Shown here: positions 46,580 through 56,624 of the stretch, piece by piece
How positions within the stretch are numbered: the stretch's first letter is position 1
How the letters are laid out: the number at the start of each line of letters is the position of its first letter
From: Geobacillus kaustophilus
GTDB taxonomy: Bacteria; Bacillota; Bacilli; Bacillales; Anoxybacillaceae
Length of the DNA: 64,000 bases
Direction of reading: 5' to 3'
Assembly (NCBI RefSeq): GCF_000948285.1
Contig: NZ_JYBP01000003.1
Span: forward strand, 2,232,001 to 2,296,000
The notes under the pieces: generated by a model
Database searches by the model: none
The model's input: the letters and a program-made list of their open reading frames with translations, nothing else
Told to the model about the DNA's origin: nothing
Program-made: the position numbers and the translations under genes

Positions 46580-49500
46580 GCGATCACCGCCTGTTTTTTC
46601 TTTTCCAACCAGCCGTGGATCGGCTGCACATCAAGATGATCAATATCGAGCGCCTGCAAGAAAAGCTTCACCGTCTCGCATTCCGTAAAGACGAGCAATT
46701 GTCGGGACAACGCAGCCATTCGTTTGTTTGCCTCGTCTTCCTCTTTGCCCAAGTTGATCACCGCGAGCGCTGCGTCGCGCTTCACCCACTCGGCAAACGG
46801 GAGATCAGACACGATTACAAGCTGTTTTGCTTCGATTTCCGCTGCCAGCGCCTCATCGATGCCGCCGATCACATACATTTCATTGGCGTTTGCTTTCTTT
46901 CGCAAGTACGCATAAAACGCTTTGTACGCCGCTTCTTCCTTCGTCGCGGCGATGCTGATGCCTTCGCCGGTCGATTTCATTTCCGGTCCAACCATCGGGT
47001 CAACCCCTGGCAACTTATGGGTTGAAAAGACCGGATACTTTAACACGGCGTACGGCATGACCGCCAACCCGCGCGCTTTTTCGTCAACGATGTCGACGAG
47101 TGATTTCCCAAGCAATAACTTTGTCGCAATTTGCGCCAGTGGCACGCCGGTCGTTTTGCTGACGATCGGCACCGTCCGGCTCGCGCGCGGGTTCACTTCA
47201 AGGACGTATACATTGCCGTTCGCAATGACGTATTGAATGTTCATGATTCCTTTAAAGCCAAGTTTTTTCGCAATCCGGCCCGCATAGTCGATGATTTTCG
47301 CTTTTTCTTCGTCTGTGAGCGTCTGCGCCGGCAGCCATGCATAGCTGTCGCCGGAGTGGACGCCGGCTTTTTCGACATGTTCGATAATCGTCGGCAGTAA
47401 AATGTCCGTCCCATCCGTGGCGATGTCGGCCTCCGCCTCTTTCCCTTCCAAATACGCATCGATCAAAATCGGATATGCCAACTCGCCTTGCTCAATCAAA
47501 GCGGTGAGCTGCGCCTCGCTATGGACGATAAACATGCCGCGGCCGCCGATGACATACGACGGGCGAAGCAGCACCGGGCAGCCGATCTCGGCCGTTTTGG
47601 CGGCGAGCTCCTCGGCGTTGTTCGCCATCAAGCCCGGTACGTGCGGGATGTCAAGTTCCTCAAGCAACTGGTAAAAACGATCGCGATCCTCAAGCTGGTC
47701 AATCATATCGTACGTGACGCCCAACAGCGGCACACCTGCTTCTTCGAGTCCTTTGACCAAATTGATCGCCGTCTGTCCGCCAAACTGAACGATGACATGC
47801 TTGATTTGTTCCGCTTCAATGACATCCAAGACGCTCTCTAAGGTGAGCGGCTCAAAGTAAAGGCGGTCGGCGACGGCAAAGTCCGTGCTGACGGTTTCCG
47901 GATTGTTGTTGATCATCACCGTTTCATAGCCTTCTTTTTGCAAGGCGAACACGCTATGGACCGAGCTGTAGTCAAACTCAATGCCTTGGCCGATGCGGAT
48001 CGGCCCAGCGCCGATGATCAGCACTTTCTCCTTGCCGCTCGCTTTCTTCCGCTCGTCTTCGCCGAAATAGGTCGAGTAGTAATAATCCGTTTCCGAATGA
48101 AATTCGGCCGCGCACGTGTCGACCATTTTGTATGATGGCACAATGCCAAGTTCCTTCCGCTTGTTGCGCACATCAAGCTCCGTCACGCCCCACGTTTCGG
48201 CCAAAAAGGCGTCGCTAAACCCTTTTTCTTTCAAAAAGCGGAACGTCGGCTCATCGATCGTGTCGATTGTGGTGGCTGCCGCCTGTTTTTCGAGCGCCAC
48301 GAGCCGCTCGAACGAACAAAGGAAAAAGCGGTCAATTTTCGTCCATTCATGAATCGCCTCAACCGTCACCCCGCGGCGGAGCAGCTCCAAGATGGCGAAA
48401 AAGCGGCGGTCGTCTTTATCGACAAGCAGCTGCTTCAGCTCGTCATTCGTTTTGGCCTCAAGCTCCGGCCAAAACAGCCCGTTGTTTTTCCCTTCAAGCG
48501 ACTGCACCGCTTTTTGGAACGCCCGCTCCATATTGCGGTCGATCGCCATCACTTCCCCGGTCGCTTTCATTTGCGTGCCGAGCTTCCGGTCCGCATTCGG
48601 AAACTTGTCAAACGGCAGGCGCGGAAACTTGACGACGACGTAGTCCAAGGCCGGCTCGAAGCTGGCGTACGTCGTTTTTGTCACCGGGTTGACGAGCTCC
48701 GCGAGCGTGTAGCCGACCGCGAGCTTCGCCGCAATGCGGGCGATCGGGTAGCCGGTTGCTTTCGACGCGAGCGCCGACGAGCGGCTGACGCGCGGATTGA
48801 CTTCGATCAAGTAATATTGTTTGCTGTTCGGATCAAGGGCGAACTGAATGTTGCAGCCGCCGATGATCCCTAATGCGGAAATGATTTTCACCGCCGACGT
48901 GCGAAGCATTTGGTATTCCTCATCCGTCAACGTCTGCGACGGTGCGACGACGATCGAATCGCCCGTATGGATGCCGACTGGATCGACGTTTTCCATATTG
49001 CAAACCGTAATGCACGTATTCGACTGGTCGCGCATCACTTCGTATTCAATTTCTTTAAACCCGGCGACGCTCCGTTCGATTAAACATTGGCTGATCGGGC
49101 TTTCGGCAAGCCCTTTTTCCACGAGGGCCAGAAATTGCTCCATATTTTCGGCAATGCCGCCGCCCGTCCCGCCGAGCGTATACGCGGGACGAATAATGAT
49201 CGGAAAACCGATTTGTTCGGCAAACACGACCGCTTCCTCGACGCTCGTGACAATTTCGCTCTCCGGCACCGGTTCGCCAAGCTCATGCATCAACGCGCGG
49301 AACGCTTCGCGGTCTTCCCCGCGCTTGATCGCTTCAATCGGTGTTCCGAGCAGTCTCACCCCATACTTTTCAAGCACCCCGGATTCATGCAGCTGAAACG
49401 CCAAGTTGAGTCCGGTCTGGCCGCCAAACGTCGCCAGCAGCCCGTCCGGACGTTCCTTGGCGATAATCGCTTCGACCGCATCGACGGTGAGCGGCTCAAA

Positions 49501-49695
49501 ATACACAGCATCGGCATGGACCTCATCGGTCATGATCGTCGCCGGATTGTTGTTCACTAAAATGACGCGGTATCCTTCTTCCTTTAAGGCGATGCACGCT
49601 TGTGTGCCGGAATAGTCAAACTCGGCGGCCTGACCGATGACAATCGGCCCCGACCCGATCAGGAGAATCGACTGAAGCGAGGAATCTTTAGGCAT
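46576..49695 (-). CDS. carB: Carbamoyl-phosphate synthase large subunit (arginine-linked)
   Basis: This large subunit of about 1039 residues has duplicated ATP-grasp halves. The first begins with [21 protein letters not shown] and the second with [21 protein letters not shown], and each has RPSYVx[14 protein letters not shown]-type loops. The short C-terminal MGS-like part of about 115 residues is typical of the pathway-specific arginine enzyme rather than the UMP-regulated one. ATG 49695 overlaps the carA stop region; a long upstream open extension inside carA is not used. Lying in the arg operon, it supplies carbamoyl phosphate directly to ArgF. Confidence 0.95.
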   Translation of the reverse strand: MPKDSSLQSILLIGSGPIVIGQAAEFDYSGTQACIALKEEGYRVILVNNNPATIMTDEVHADAVYFEPLTVDAVEAIIAKERPDGLLATFGGQTGLNLAFQLHESGVLEKYGVRLLGTPIEAIKRGEDREAFRALMHELGEPVPESEIVTSVEEAVVFAEQIGFPIIIRPAYTLGGTGGGIAENMEQFLALVEKGLAESPISQCLIERSVAGFKEIEYEVMRDQSNTCITVCNMENVDPVGIHTGDSIVVAPSQTLTDEEYQMLRTSAVKIISALGIIGGCNIQFALDPNSKQYYLIEVNPRVSRSSALASKATGYPIARIAAKLAVGYTLAELVNPVTKTTYASFEPALDYVVVKFPRLPFDKFPNADRKLGTQMKATGEVMAIDRNMERAFQKAVQSLEGKNNGLFWPELEAKTNDELKQLLVDKDDRRFFAILELLRRGVTVEAIHEWTKIDRFFLCSFERLVALEKQAAATTIDTIDEPTFRFLKEKGFSDAFLAETWGVTELDVRNKRKELGIVPSYKMVDTCAAEFHSETDYYYSTYFGEDERKKASGKEKVLIIGAGPIRIGQGIEFDYSSVHSVFALQKEGYETVMINNNPETVSTDFAVADRLYFEPLTLESVLDVIEAEQIKHVIVQFGGQTAINLVKGLEEAGVPLLGVTYDMIDQLEDRDRFYQLLEELDIPHVPGLMANNAEELAAKTAEIGCPVLLRPSYVIGGRGMFIVHSEAQLTALIEQGELAYPILIDAYLEGKEAEADIATDGTDILLPTIIEHVEKAGVHSGDSYAWLPAQTLTDEEKAKIIDYAGRIAKKLGFKGIMNIQYVIANGNVYVLEVNPRASRTVPIVSKTTGVPLAQIATKLLLGKSLVDIVDEKARGLAVMPYAVLKYPVFSTHKLPGVDPMVGPEMKSTGEGISIAATKEEAAYKAFYAYLRKKANANEMYVIGGIDEALAAEIEAKQLVIVSDLPFAEWVKRDAALAVINLGKEEDEANKRMAALSRQLLVFTECETVKLFLQALDIDHLDVQPIHGWLEKKKQAVIA

Positions 49696-50752
49696 ATACT
49701 TTCTCTCCCTTGAACACGGTTTGCAAAAATTCGTCGAAAATATAGCCGGTATCTTGCGGCCCCGGATGCGCCTCCGGATGATATTGCACCGACAAAATCG
49801 GTTTATGGCGATGAACGATTCCTTCGACTGATCCGTCGTTGACGTTGATGAAGCGGATGTCAAACGGCGTGGCCGCTAGGCTCTCTTCTTTCACAACATA
49901 ACTATGGTTTTGCGACGTCATCATCACTTTTTGCTTCACGGCGTCCCACACCGGCTGATTGGCGCCGCGGTGCCCGAAGCGGAGTTTTTCCGTATCCGCC
50001 CCGTACGCCAAGGCGACGAGCTGATGGCCAAGGCAGATCGCCAGCGTCGGATACCGGTCGATGAGCTGGCGAATGGCTGGAAGCTGAGCGCGCAGCTGCT
50101 TCGGATCGCCCGGGCCGTTCGAGAGGACAAGCCCGTCCGGTTTCAGCTCGTCAATCGCTTCCGGCGCCGTATCGTGCGGCACGACCGTCACCCGGCAGCC
50201 GCGTGCAAGGAGCGACTGCAAAATCGATTTTTTATAGCCGAAATCGATCAGCACTAAATGCGGTCCGCTTTGACCATGCGTCTCCATCGTTTTCGTCGAC
50301 ACCGCGCGCACTGGAAACGCCGCTTCCTCATCAGCAACTGCTGGAATCGGCGACAAACTTAATTCCGCCATCATCGTCCCAGCGGTGCGGATTTCTTTCA
50401 CAAGGGCGCGCGTATCGACGTGCGTGAGGAGCGGAATGTTCCAATGCCGCAAATATTCCGCCAAGCTGTATTGCGCCCCGTAATGAAACCCTTCACGGCT
50501 CGCCTCGTAGACGACGGCTGCTTCCACATGCGGCCGCTTGCTTTCAAAATCGTCTTCATTAATGCCATAATTGCCGATCAGCGGGTACGTAAAAACGATG
50601 ATTTGGTTTTTATACGACGGGTCGGTCAACACCTCTTGATAACCGGTCATGCCGGTGAAAAAAACGATCTCCCCGCTCACCGTTTTTTCCAGCGGAGCGG
50701 CGAGCTCGCCGCTGAACGTTTTTCCGCTCGCCACATGCAAGTACGCTTTCAT
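49688..50752 (-). CDS. carA: Carbamoyl-phosphate synthase small subunit (arginine-linked)
   Basis: This 354-residue glutaminase subunit has a class I amidotransferase domain with catalytic Cys in LAICLGHQLVALAYG and the His/Glu pair in QYHPEAHPGPQDT. It hydrolyses glutamine and channels ammonia to CarB. ATG 50752 follows GATGAGGTGG. Its upstream 88-base gap, unusual in this otherwise tight operon, contains an ARG-box-like sequence. Confidence 0.95.
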   Translation of the reverse strand: MKAYLHVASGKTFSGELAAPLEKTVSGEIVFFTGMTGYQEVLTDPSYKNQIIVFTYPLIGNYGINEDDFESKRPHVEAAVVYEASREGFHYGAQYSLAEYLRHWNIPLLTHVDTRALVKEIRTAGTMMAELSLSPIPAVADEEAAFPVRAVSTKTMETHGQSGPHLVLIDFGYKKSILQSLLARGCRVTVVPHDTAPEAIDELKPDGLVLSNGPGDPKQLRAQLPAIRQLIDRYPTLAICLGHQLVALAYGADTEKLRFGHRGANQPVWDAVKQKVMMTSQNHSYVVKEESLAATPFDIRFINVNDGSVEGIVHRHKPILSVQYHPEAHPGPQDTGYIFDEFLQTVFKGEKVYA

Positions 50753-50788
50753 TAGCGCCACCTCATCGTTTGAGTTTTTATAGCCGTT

Positions 50789-50806
50789 TTAGAATTTTTA
50801 TGCATG
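50789..50806 (-). promoter_or_regulatory. Possible internal ArgR/AhrC operator before carA
   Basis: The minus strand reads CATGCATAAAAATTCTAA, 15 of 18 matches to the Bacillus ARG-box consensus CATGAATAAAAATTCAAG. A second partial match, GAATAAAAATTAAG, lies at 50812-50825 in the opposite sense, so the two form a symmetrical pair. Confidence 0.55.
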
Positions 50807-50840
50807 AACAGGAATAAAAATTAAGCCGTCGGCCGTCCGT

Positions 50841-52001
50841 TTACAAGACGGCTGAGGCGTTGGCGTTGTTCAACACGTTTGTTAAAATGTCCACCGCTTT
50901 ATCGATTTCCGCTTTCGTCACGACAAGCGGCGGCAACAGGCGGATCACCTTCGGCCCCGCCGAGAGGACGAGCAAGCCGTTTTCATGAATCAATGGCAAC
51001 AGCGGTGCGACGTCCGTTTGGCACTCTACCCCGACAAGGAGCCCGAGCCCGCGCACGTCCTTGACGATGTCAAGCGGGGCGAGCGCTTCATTTAACCGCG
51101 CAACCAAATAGTTTCCTTTTTCTTGGACGTCTTGCAAAAACGACGGATCAAACACCACTTCCAATGTCGCTTTGGCAGCGGCCATCGCGATCGGGTTGCC
51201 GCCGAACGTCGACCCATGCACGCCAGGCCCGAACGACTCTTTCAAAAACGCCTTGCCGATCATCGCACCAACCGGAATGCCGCTTCCAAGTCCTTTCGCC
51301 ACGGTGATGATGTCGGGCTCCACGCCGAAATGCTGGTAAGCAAACGGCTTTCCGGTCCGGCCGATGCCGGTTTGCACTTCGTCGATGATCAGAAGCGCCC
51401 CGTGCTGTTGACACAGCTCCGACGCTATTTGCAAAAACGCCGGGTCAACCGGGCGGACGCCGCCTTCCCCTTGGACGACCTCAAGCATCACCGCCGCCAC
51501 TTCCTCACTCATTGCCTGTTTGAGAACGTCGACATCATTCAACGGCAAGTGAATGAATTCCGGAAGCAGCGGACCGAAACCGCTATGCACTTTCTCCTGC
51601 CCGGTCGCGGCCATTGTCGCGAACGTCCGGCCGTGAAACGATTGGGAAAACGTGATCACTTTATGTCTTCCCGTATGTTTGCGCGCCAGCTTCAGCGCCG
51701 CTTCGTTCGCCTCGGCTCCGCTATTGCAGAAAAAGACGCAGTCGCCGGCGCTGTGGGCGGCAAGCAAGGAAGCGACCTCTTCTTGAATGGGAATCGTAAA
51801 CAAGTTCGATACGTGCCAATATTGATTCAGCTGCGTTTCAATCGCCTTTTGGACGTGCGGATGGCGATGGCCGAGATTGCAGACGGCAATGCCCGAGACA
51901 AAGTCGAGATATTGTTTTCCATTTACATCTGTCATAACCGTCCCTTCCGCCGCTTGGACGGCGATCTTCCAACGGTTGTAGGTCGGAAACAGCGCGCTCA
52001 T
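50841..52001 (-). CDS. argD: Acetylornithine aminotransferase
   Basis: This 386-residue class III PLP-dependent aminotransferase converts N-acetylglutamate semialdehyde to N-acetylornithine. The [13 protein letters not shown] phosphate-binding block, [15 protein letters not shown] and the PLP lysine in [10 protein letters not shown] are all present. Its ATG begins on the A of the argB TGA stop (TGATG), so translation is coupled. Confidence 0.94.
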   Translation of the reverse strand: MSALFPTYNRWKIAVQAAEGTVMTDVNGKQYLDFVSGIAVCNLGHRHPHVQKAIETQLNQYWHVSNLFTIPIQEEVASLLAAHSAGDCVFFCNSGAEANEAALKLARKHTGRHKVITFSQSFHGRTFATMAATGQEKVHSGFGPLLPEFIHLPLNDVDVLKQAMSEEVAAVMLEVVQGEGGVRPVDPAFLQIASELCQQHGALLIIDEVQTGIGRTGKPFAYQHFGVEPDIITVAKGLGSGIPVGAMIGKAFLKESFGPGVHGSTFGGNPIAMAAAKATLEVVFDPSFLQDVQEKGNYLVARLNEALAPLDIVKDVRGLGLLVGVECQTDVAPLLPLIHENGLLVLSAGPKVIRLLPPLVVTKAEIDKAVDILTNVLNNANASAVL

Positions 52002-52774
52002 CAATATACCCCCACTTCTTTGCGAATCGTTGTGCCGTGCCATGTTCCGTTTTGATAAAACGGCGTTTTGCCGCTGACGATCATCACCTCGGGCAGCGCA
52101 TCGGACAGGGCGGAGAGCGCCGCTTTCACTTTTGGAATCATCCCGCCGGTGATGACGCCGTCTTCGATCAATCGTTCAATCGTTTCCGCCGTCGCCTGGG
52201 CCACGAGCGCGCCGTCTCGCAAAATGCCGGGCACGTTCGTCACAAACGCGAGCTGGCTGGCGCCGATGGCTGCCGCGACCGCCCCAGCCGCCGTGTCGGC
52301 GTTAATGTTGTATGTTTGCCCGTTTTGGTCGGCACCAAGCGGTGAAACGACCGGAACGTAGCCCGCCTCAAGCAGCGTGCGCAAAAGGCTGGAGCGAACC
52401 GTTTTCACACGGCCGACATAGCCGAGTTTGGCCAAGTCGATCGGTTCAGCTTCAAGCAGCCCCCCGTCCACGCCGGAAACGCCGACCGCCGGCAAGCCGT
52501 GCTGCTTGAGCATCGCCACAAGCTGTTTGTTCACTTTGCCGGAGAGCACCATTTCCACAACGACAAGCACCTCTTTCGTCGTTTTCCGCAAGCCGTTGAC
52601 AAACTCGCTCGGCACCCCCAGCTTTTTCAGCATCTGTCCGATTTCCGGCCCGCCGCCGTGGACGATGACGATATCCATCCCTTGTTCCCGCATCATGTTC
52701 ACGCTGGCAAAAAAGGCTGGAGACAGCTCATCGAGCACGCTGCCGCCGCATTTGATGACGACCGTTTTCCCCAT
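52001..52774 (-). CDS. argB: Acetylglutamate kinase
   Basis: This 257-residue amino-acid kinase phosphorylates N-acetylglutamate. The N-terminal VIKCGGSVL and [13 protein letters not shown] are the ATP and substrate loops, and later [18 protein letters not shown] and TNVPGIL are family motifs. It lacks the N-terminal extension of arginine-inhibited kinases, as expected where ArgJ is the bifunctional cyclic-pathway enzyme. GGGGAGAG precedes the ATG. Confidence 0.95.
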   Translation of the reverse strand: MGKTVVIKCGGSVLDELSPAFFASVNMMREQGMDIVIVHGGGPEIGQMLKKLGVPSEFVNGLRKTTKEVLVVVEMVLSGKVNKQLVAMLKQHGLPAVGVSGVDGGLLEAEPIDLAKLGYVGRVKTVRSSLLRTLLEAGYVPVVSPLGADQNGQTYNINADTAAGAVAAAIGASQLAFVTNVPGILRDGALVAQATAETIERLIEDGVITGGMIPKVKAALSALSDALPEVMIVSGKTPFYQNGTWHGTTIRKEVGVY

Positions 52775-52786
52775 CTTTCTCTCCCC

Positions 52787-54019
52787 TTACGTCCGGTAGC
52801 TGGCGTTGATTTTTACATAATCGTACGTCAAGTCGCAGCCCCACGCGACGCCAACACCATCGCCCAAGTGCAAATCCACCTCAATGACGACCGTCTCTTG
52901 TTGCAAATACGCCGTCGCTTCTTCTTCCGAGAACGGCTGCGGCTCGCTTCCTTTCAGCATCACAATCGGCCCGATCGCGACATCCACATTATCCGGATCG
53001 ACGTCCGCATCGGCATAGCCGATCGCGCCGATGATCCGCCCCCAGTTGGCATCCGCGCCGTAAACGGCCGTTTTCACTAAGTTTGAGCCAACGATTTGCT
53101 TCGCGACTTTTTTCGCCTCATCGTCCGTTTTCGCGCCGCGCACGCGCACTTCAATGAGCTTCGTCGCCCCCTCGCCGTCTCTGGCGATTTGCTTCGCCAA
53201 ATCTTCGCACGTTTTCCGCAGCGCTTCGTAAAAGTGTTCCCAATCCGGATGGTCCGGCGTCAATTCGTCATTTCCAGCGAGGCCGCTTGCCATCACCACA
53301 ACCATGTCGTTCGTCGACGTATCGCCATCGACCGTAATTTGATTGAACGATACATCGGTAATCGACCGGAGCGCATCATGCAGCATCGCCGAAGAGATGT
53401 TGGCATCGGTCGTAATGAACGCGAGCATCGTCGCCATGTTCGGATGGATCATCCCCGATCCTTTCGCCGCCCCGCCGACGGTGACCGTTTTCCCATCGAC
53501 GGCCGTTTGGTAACAGGCGCGCTTCATCACCGTATCCGTCGTTAAAATCGCCGTTTGAAACGCCTCAGCATCCGCCATCGTCGCACCGGGAACGAGCTGT
53601 TCGATGCCCGCGCGAATTTTTTCCATCGGCAAATATTCCCCGATCACGCCTGTTGAAGCGACGGCCACATGGTGCAGCGCCAAGCCAAACTGTTTCGCGC
53701 ACAGCTCGCGCATTTCATAGGCGTCGCGAATCCCCTGCTCGCCGGTGCAGGCGTTCGCGCATGCGCTGTTGACGATGACCGCCTGCAATTTTTGTTCTAC
53801 AGCGAGGCTGGCCTGCGTCACTTTGAGCGGCGCCGCCTGGAAATGGCTTTGCGTATACACCGCTGCCGCCGAAGCCGGCACGTCGCATAGAATAACCCCT
53901 AAATCTTTTTTCGAATAGCGCAGCCCGGCGTGCACCCCAGCCGCTTGAAATCCTTTCGGTGTGACAACCGTTCCGTCAGCGACCGCCGTCACTTGCGCCG
54001 TTTGTTTCGTTGCTGTCAT
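52787..54019 (-). CDS. argJ: Glutamate N-acetyltransferase / amino-acid acetyltransferase ArgJ
   Basis: This 410-residue ArgJ moves the acetyl group from N-acetylornithine to glutamate, and in thermophilic Bacillus also uses acetyl-CoA. The self-cleavage site between Ala and Thr is seen in [15 protein letters not shown], preceded by GGAAKGSGM. The length is full. ATG 54019 follows AAGGGGAAC. It lies 16 bases after argC. Because it recycles acetyl groups, no argE or argA is needed in the operon. Confidence 0.95.
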   Translation of the reverse strand: MTATKQTAQVTAVADGTVVTPKGFQAAGVHAGLRYSKKDLGVILCDVPASAAAVYTQSHFQAAPLKVTQASLAVEQKLQAVIVNSACANACTGEQGIRDAYEMRELCAKQFGLALHHVAVASTGVIGEYLPMEKIRAGIEQLVPGATMADAEAFQTAILTTDTVMKRACYQTAVDGKTVTVGGAAKGSGMIHPNMATMLAFITTDANISSAMLHDALRSITDVSFNQITVDGDTSTNDMVVVMASGLAGNDELTPDHPDWEHFYEALRKTCEDLAKQIARDGEGATKLIEVRVRGAKTDDEAKKVAKQIVGSNLVKTAVYGADANWGRIIGAIGYADADVDPDNVDVAIGPIVMLKGSEPQPFSEEEATAYLQQETVVIEVDLHLGDGVGVAWGCDLTYDYVKINASYRT

Positions 54020-54035
54020 GTTCGTTCCCCTTCCC

Positions 54036-55070
54036 TCACGGATAGATCGGCAAGGATTGGAGGCCCTCGGCCTCATCCCACCCCATCATCAAATTGAAGT
54101 TTTGCACCGCCTGCCCGGCGGCTCCTTTCATCAAGTTATCAATCACCGACACGACCGTCACCCGTCCCGTTCGTTCATCGTAGGCGAGGCCGATGTCGCA
54201 ATAGTTGGAGCCGTACACTTCTTTCGTCGCTGGAAACTGTCCAAGTTGACGGATGCGGACAAACGGCGAACCTTCATAACTTGTTTTATATAAATCTACC
54301 AAGTCGTTTGGCGGAAGCGGCTGTTTCGCCTTCACATAAATCGTCGCCATAATGCCCCGTGTCATCGGAATCAAATGAGTGCTGAACGTAATCGGCTCCA
54401 TCGCTTCATTCCACGTTTGCAGCGTTTGCTCAATTTCCGGAATGTGCTGATGGACGTTCACTTTATAAATTTTCACGTTTTCGTTCACTTCGGAAAAATG
54501 CGTCCCGAGCCCTGCTTTCCTCCCTGCTCCTGATACGCCGGACTTGGCATCGACGATGATCGAGTCTTCCTTAATCAATCCTTCTTTGACAAGCGGCGCC
54601 AGGCCAAGCAGCGTCGCCGTCGGATAGCAGCCCGGGTTGGATAGGAGCACGGCCCCGTGGATCGCCTCTCGGTTCCACTCCGTCAGCCCGTATACGGCGC
54701 GCGCCAAATATTCCGCCGGCGCTGCCTCCCGCCCGTACCATCGTTCATACACCGCCCCGTCTTTCAAACGGAAATCTCCGGATAAATCGATCACTTTCAC
54801 TCCCCGATCAACGAGCGCCGGCGCCCACTCCCCGGACACCCCGGGCGGCGTGGCGAAAAAGACCGCATCGTAACGGGAAAGCGCCTCGATGTCAAGTTTA
54901 TGCAGCACCGCACCATCGACCGAGCCGACGTGCGGGAAACTTTCCGATAAATGAACCCCGTCCTGCGACGACGAGAAAACATCGCAGCGGCTCACACGCG
55001 GATGCCCGTGCAACAAGCGAAGCAACTCCGCACCACTATATCCCGTCGCCCCGATAATGGCTGCGTTCAT
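54036..55070 (-). CDS. argC: N-acetyl-gamma-glutamyl-phosphate reductase
   Basis: This 344-residue NADPH-dependent reductase has the N-terminal GATGYSGAELLRLL binding motif and the catalytic cysteine in LLSNPGCYPTATLLGLAP. The start at 55070 follows GAGGGGGAACGGTTG. It is first in argCJBD-carAB-argF. A strong promoter overlapped by an ARG-box-like sequence lies 40 bases upstream. Confidence 0.95.
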   Translation of the reverse strand: MNAAIIGATGYSGAELLRLLHGHPRVSRCDVFSSSQDGVHLSESFPHVGSVDGAVLHKLDIEALSRYDAVFFATPPGVSGEWAPALVDRGVKVIDLSGDFRLKDGAVYERWYGREAAPAEYLARAVYGLTEWNREAIHGAVLLSNPGCYPTATLLGLAPLVKEGLIKEDSIIVDAKSGVSGAGRKAGLGTHFSEVNENVKIYKVNVHQHIPEIEQTLQTWNEAMEPITFSTHLIPMTRGIMATIYVKAKQPLPPNDLVDLYKTSYEGSPFVRIRQLGQFPATKEVYGSNYCDIGLAYDERTGRVTVVSVIDNLMKGAAGQAVQNFNLMMGWDEAEGLQSLPIYP

Positions 55071-55109
55071 CAACCGTTCCCCCTCACCCGTATGCCTCAT
55101 GTAGTTCTC

Positions 55110-55138
55110 ATTATAATACTGTATAAAAATAAAATCAA
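55110..55138 (-). promoter_or_regulatory. Promoter of the arginine operon with overlapping ARG box
   Basis: On the minus strand TTGATT, a 17-base spacer and TATAAT. Within the spacer the plus strand at 55117-55134 contains ATAAAAAT with flanks giving about 12 of 18 ARG-box matches, consistent with ArgR/AhrC repression. Bases 55140-55340 hold no gene. Confidence 0.75.
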
Positions 55139-55341
55139 ATGTATATTTAATAATTTTTAAGGGATTTTCTTCTTTCTTGTCCCCTTATGTTCACCAGGCC
55201 CACGGGAAAACGAAAACCGCTTTGGCTCAGCTGCCGAAGCGCATTATCTCGTCCATCCCCCTCATGCACTCAGGCGTAAAGCCTCTCATAAAAGATTCCA
55301 CCAATGTTCAACAAGTTTTCAATCTTTCCACTATCCTTATA

Positions 55342-55369
55342 TTGACTTCCCTCTTTTTTCCTGTACACT
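55342..55369 (+). promoter_or_regulatory. Possible promoter of fnr
   Basis: TTGACT, a 16-base spacer and TACACT lie 39 bases before the fnr ATG. No Fnr-type palindrome is seen here. Confidence 0.5.
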
Positions 55370-55407
55370 TTTAAATAGCGACACATTTTATATAAGGTTG
55401 TGATCCG

Positions 55408-56094
55408 ATGAACGAGGTTGAATCTCGTGAATGGCAGAAGTGGCTTACATCGATCGGGCGCGATCTTCGCCTTGAGAAAGGAACGTACTTGTTTCAAGAA
55501 GGAGAAAAGGCGGACGAACTGTACTATATCCAATCCGGGAAAATCCAAATCAGCAAAATGGACATGAATGGACAGGAGCTTGCGCTGCGCATTTGCAGCG
55601 AAGGGGACTTGATCGGCGAACTGACGCTCTTTTGCCCCGGCGCCCGCTACATGCTGACGGCAAAAGTGCTCGAAGACGGCGTTGTTTCCGCCATTCCGCG
55701 CGAGAGGCTCGAACAAGAAATCGCCAACCATCCAACACTAGCCGTCGAGTTCATGAAATGGATGAGCCTCCATTTCCGGAAAACGCAGACGAAGTTCCGC
55801 GACCTCATTTTGCACGGCAAAAAAGGAGCGCTCTATTCGACGCTCATCCGATTGTGCAACAGCTACGGCGTGATGAAAGAAGACGGCATTTTGATCGATG
55901 TGCCTCTTACGAACCAAGAGCTCGCCAACTTTTGCGGCACCGCCCGCGAAGTCGTCAACCGCATGCTCGGCGACTTGCGGAAAAAAGGCATCATCTCCGT
56001 GCAAAAAGGAAAAATCAGCGTCCACGACTTGCAATATTTGCGCGACGAAATCTCCTGCGAAGGCTGCCCGCCCGAGCTGTGCCGCATCGACTGA
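55408..56094 (+). CDS. fnr: Anaerobic regulator Fnr (Crp/Fnr family, C-terminal Fe-S)
   Basis: This 228-residue regulator has an N-terminal cyclic-nucleotide-like beta roll (LRLEKGTYLFQEGEKADELYYIQSGKIQIS), a dimer helix, and a winged-helix DNA-binding domain with LTNQELANFCGTAREVVNRMLGDL. Three cysteines end the protein at 217, 220 and 225 (C-x2-C-x4-C), the arrangement of the B. subtilis Fnr [4Fe-4S] cluster, rather than the N-terminal set of E. coli FNR. It activates nitrate respiration genes when oxygen is absent. Neighbours ywiC and the molybdenum-cofactor genes, and Fnr boxes at about 60.9 and 63.7 kb, agree. Confidence 0.92.
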   Translation: MNEVESREWQKWLTSIGRDLRLEKGTYLFQEGEKADELYYIQSGKIQISKMDMNGQELALRICSEGDLIGELTLFCPGARYMLTAKVLEDGVVSAIPRERLEQEIANHPTLAVEFMKWMSLHFRKTQTKFRDLILHGKKGALYSTLIRLCNSYGVMKEDGILIDVPLTNQELANFCGTAREVVNRMLGDLRKKGIISVQKGKISVHDLQYLRDEISCEGCPPELCRID

Positions 56095-56115
56095 CGGGCG
56101 GGTGCGGCCAAAAAG

Positions 56116-56241
56116 AAGGGGCTGACCCAAAAGCGTCATTCTTCTCAAACGCAACACAACATATTGCGCATGATTCATTGTTTCGTGGCGATATATGGTG
56201 ATGAGCAAGGGTGTCCCGATCCTTTTGGGACACCCCCCTTT
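56116..56241. repeat. Terminator-bearing repeat, copy next to fnr
   Basis: This is the inverted counterpart of 45510-45639. It starts 22 bases after the fnr stop. It has GGGGCTGACCCAAAA and TTTTGGGACACCCCC ends, and GGGTGTCCC/GGGACACCC arms near its 3' side that can terminate fnr transcription. The two copies face each other across the arginine operon. Confidence 0.8.
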
Positions 56242-56459
56242 GCTTTTTCGCAGAGAAAAACGATCGTCTTCCCTTCCGATAGGGATGGACGTCGTTTTCC
56301 CCTTTCCTTCACGTCCCAGTTCTCACAAAACAGACGACCACGTTTCACACATGTACTCACATTCGACGGCTTATCAAGCAATTTCCATCGTTCTTCATTG
56401 CTCATGTTTTGAATGGCTTTTAAAATTTCTTCTGCTGTCATTTGTTTTTCCATAAACAT
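56175..56459 (-). pseudogene. Truncated small gene with antitoxin-like N-terminus
   Basis: From ATG 56459, preceded by a strong GGAGGAGG, the frame begins MFMEKQMTAEEILKAIQNMS and NEERWKLLDK. This helical type of opening is found in small antitoxin or DUF-type proteins. Beyond about residue 28 the reading becomes unlike a folded protein and runs into the repeat at 56241. The natural 3' end therefore seems to have been lost. A hairpin-like imperfect repeat lies at about 56260-56306. No partner toxin is seen. Confidence 0.4.
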
Positions 56460-56581
56460 ATACAGCCTCCTCCATATGTACTCTTTACTCTTAATTTTAA
56501 CGAAAAGAAAGTGAAAAAACGATTCTTCCCTAATCAACAGCCAGACAAAACATGCCGAGGGCGATGCCGCTTAACCAAAAG

Positions 56582-56621
56582 AAAAACCCCAAACGGTCAT
56601 TGATGGCTCCCGTTTGGGGTT
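56582..56621 (-). terminator. Terminator of the moeA-ywiC operon
   Basis: A 12-base stem AACCCCAAACGG/CCGTTTGGGGTT is followed on the minus strand by TTTTC, four bases after the ywiC stop. Confidence 0.9.
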
Positions 56622-56624
56622 CGT

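Noticed and set aside
51123-52055. 310-codon plus-strand frame over argD
   Set aside because: Shadow of argD, which has the complete PLP enzyme motifs and lies in the arginine operon.
55340-55407. Fnr autoregulatory site before fnr
   Set aside because: Only an isolated TTGTGAT half is present and no TCACA arm lies at the right spacing.
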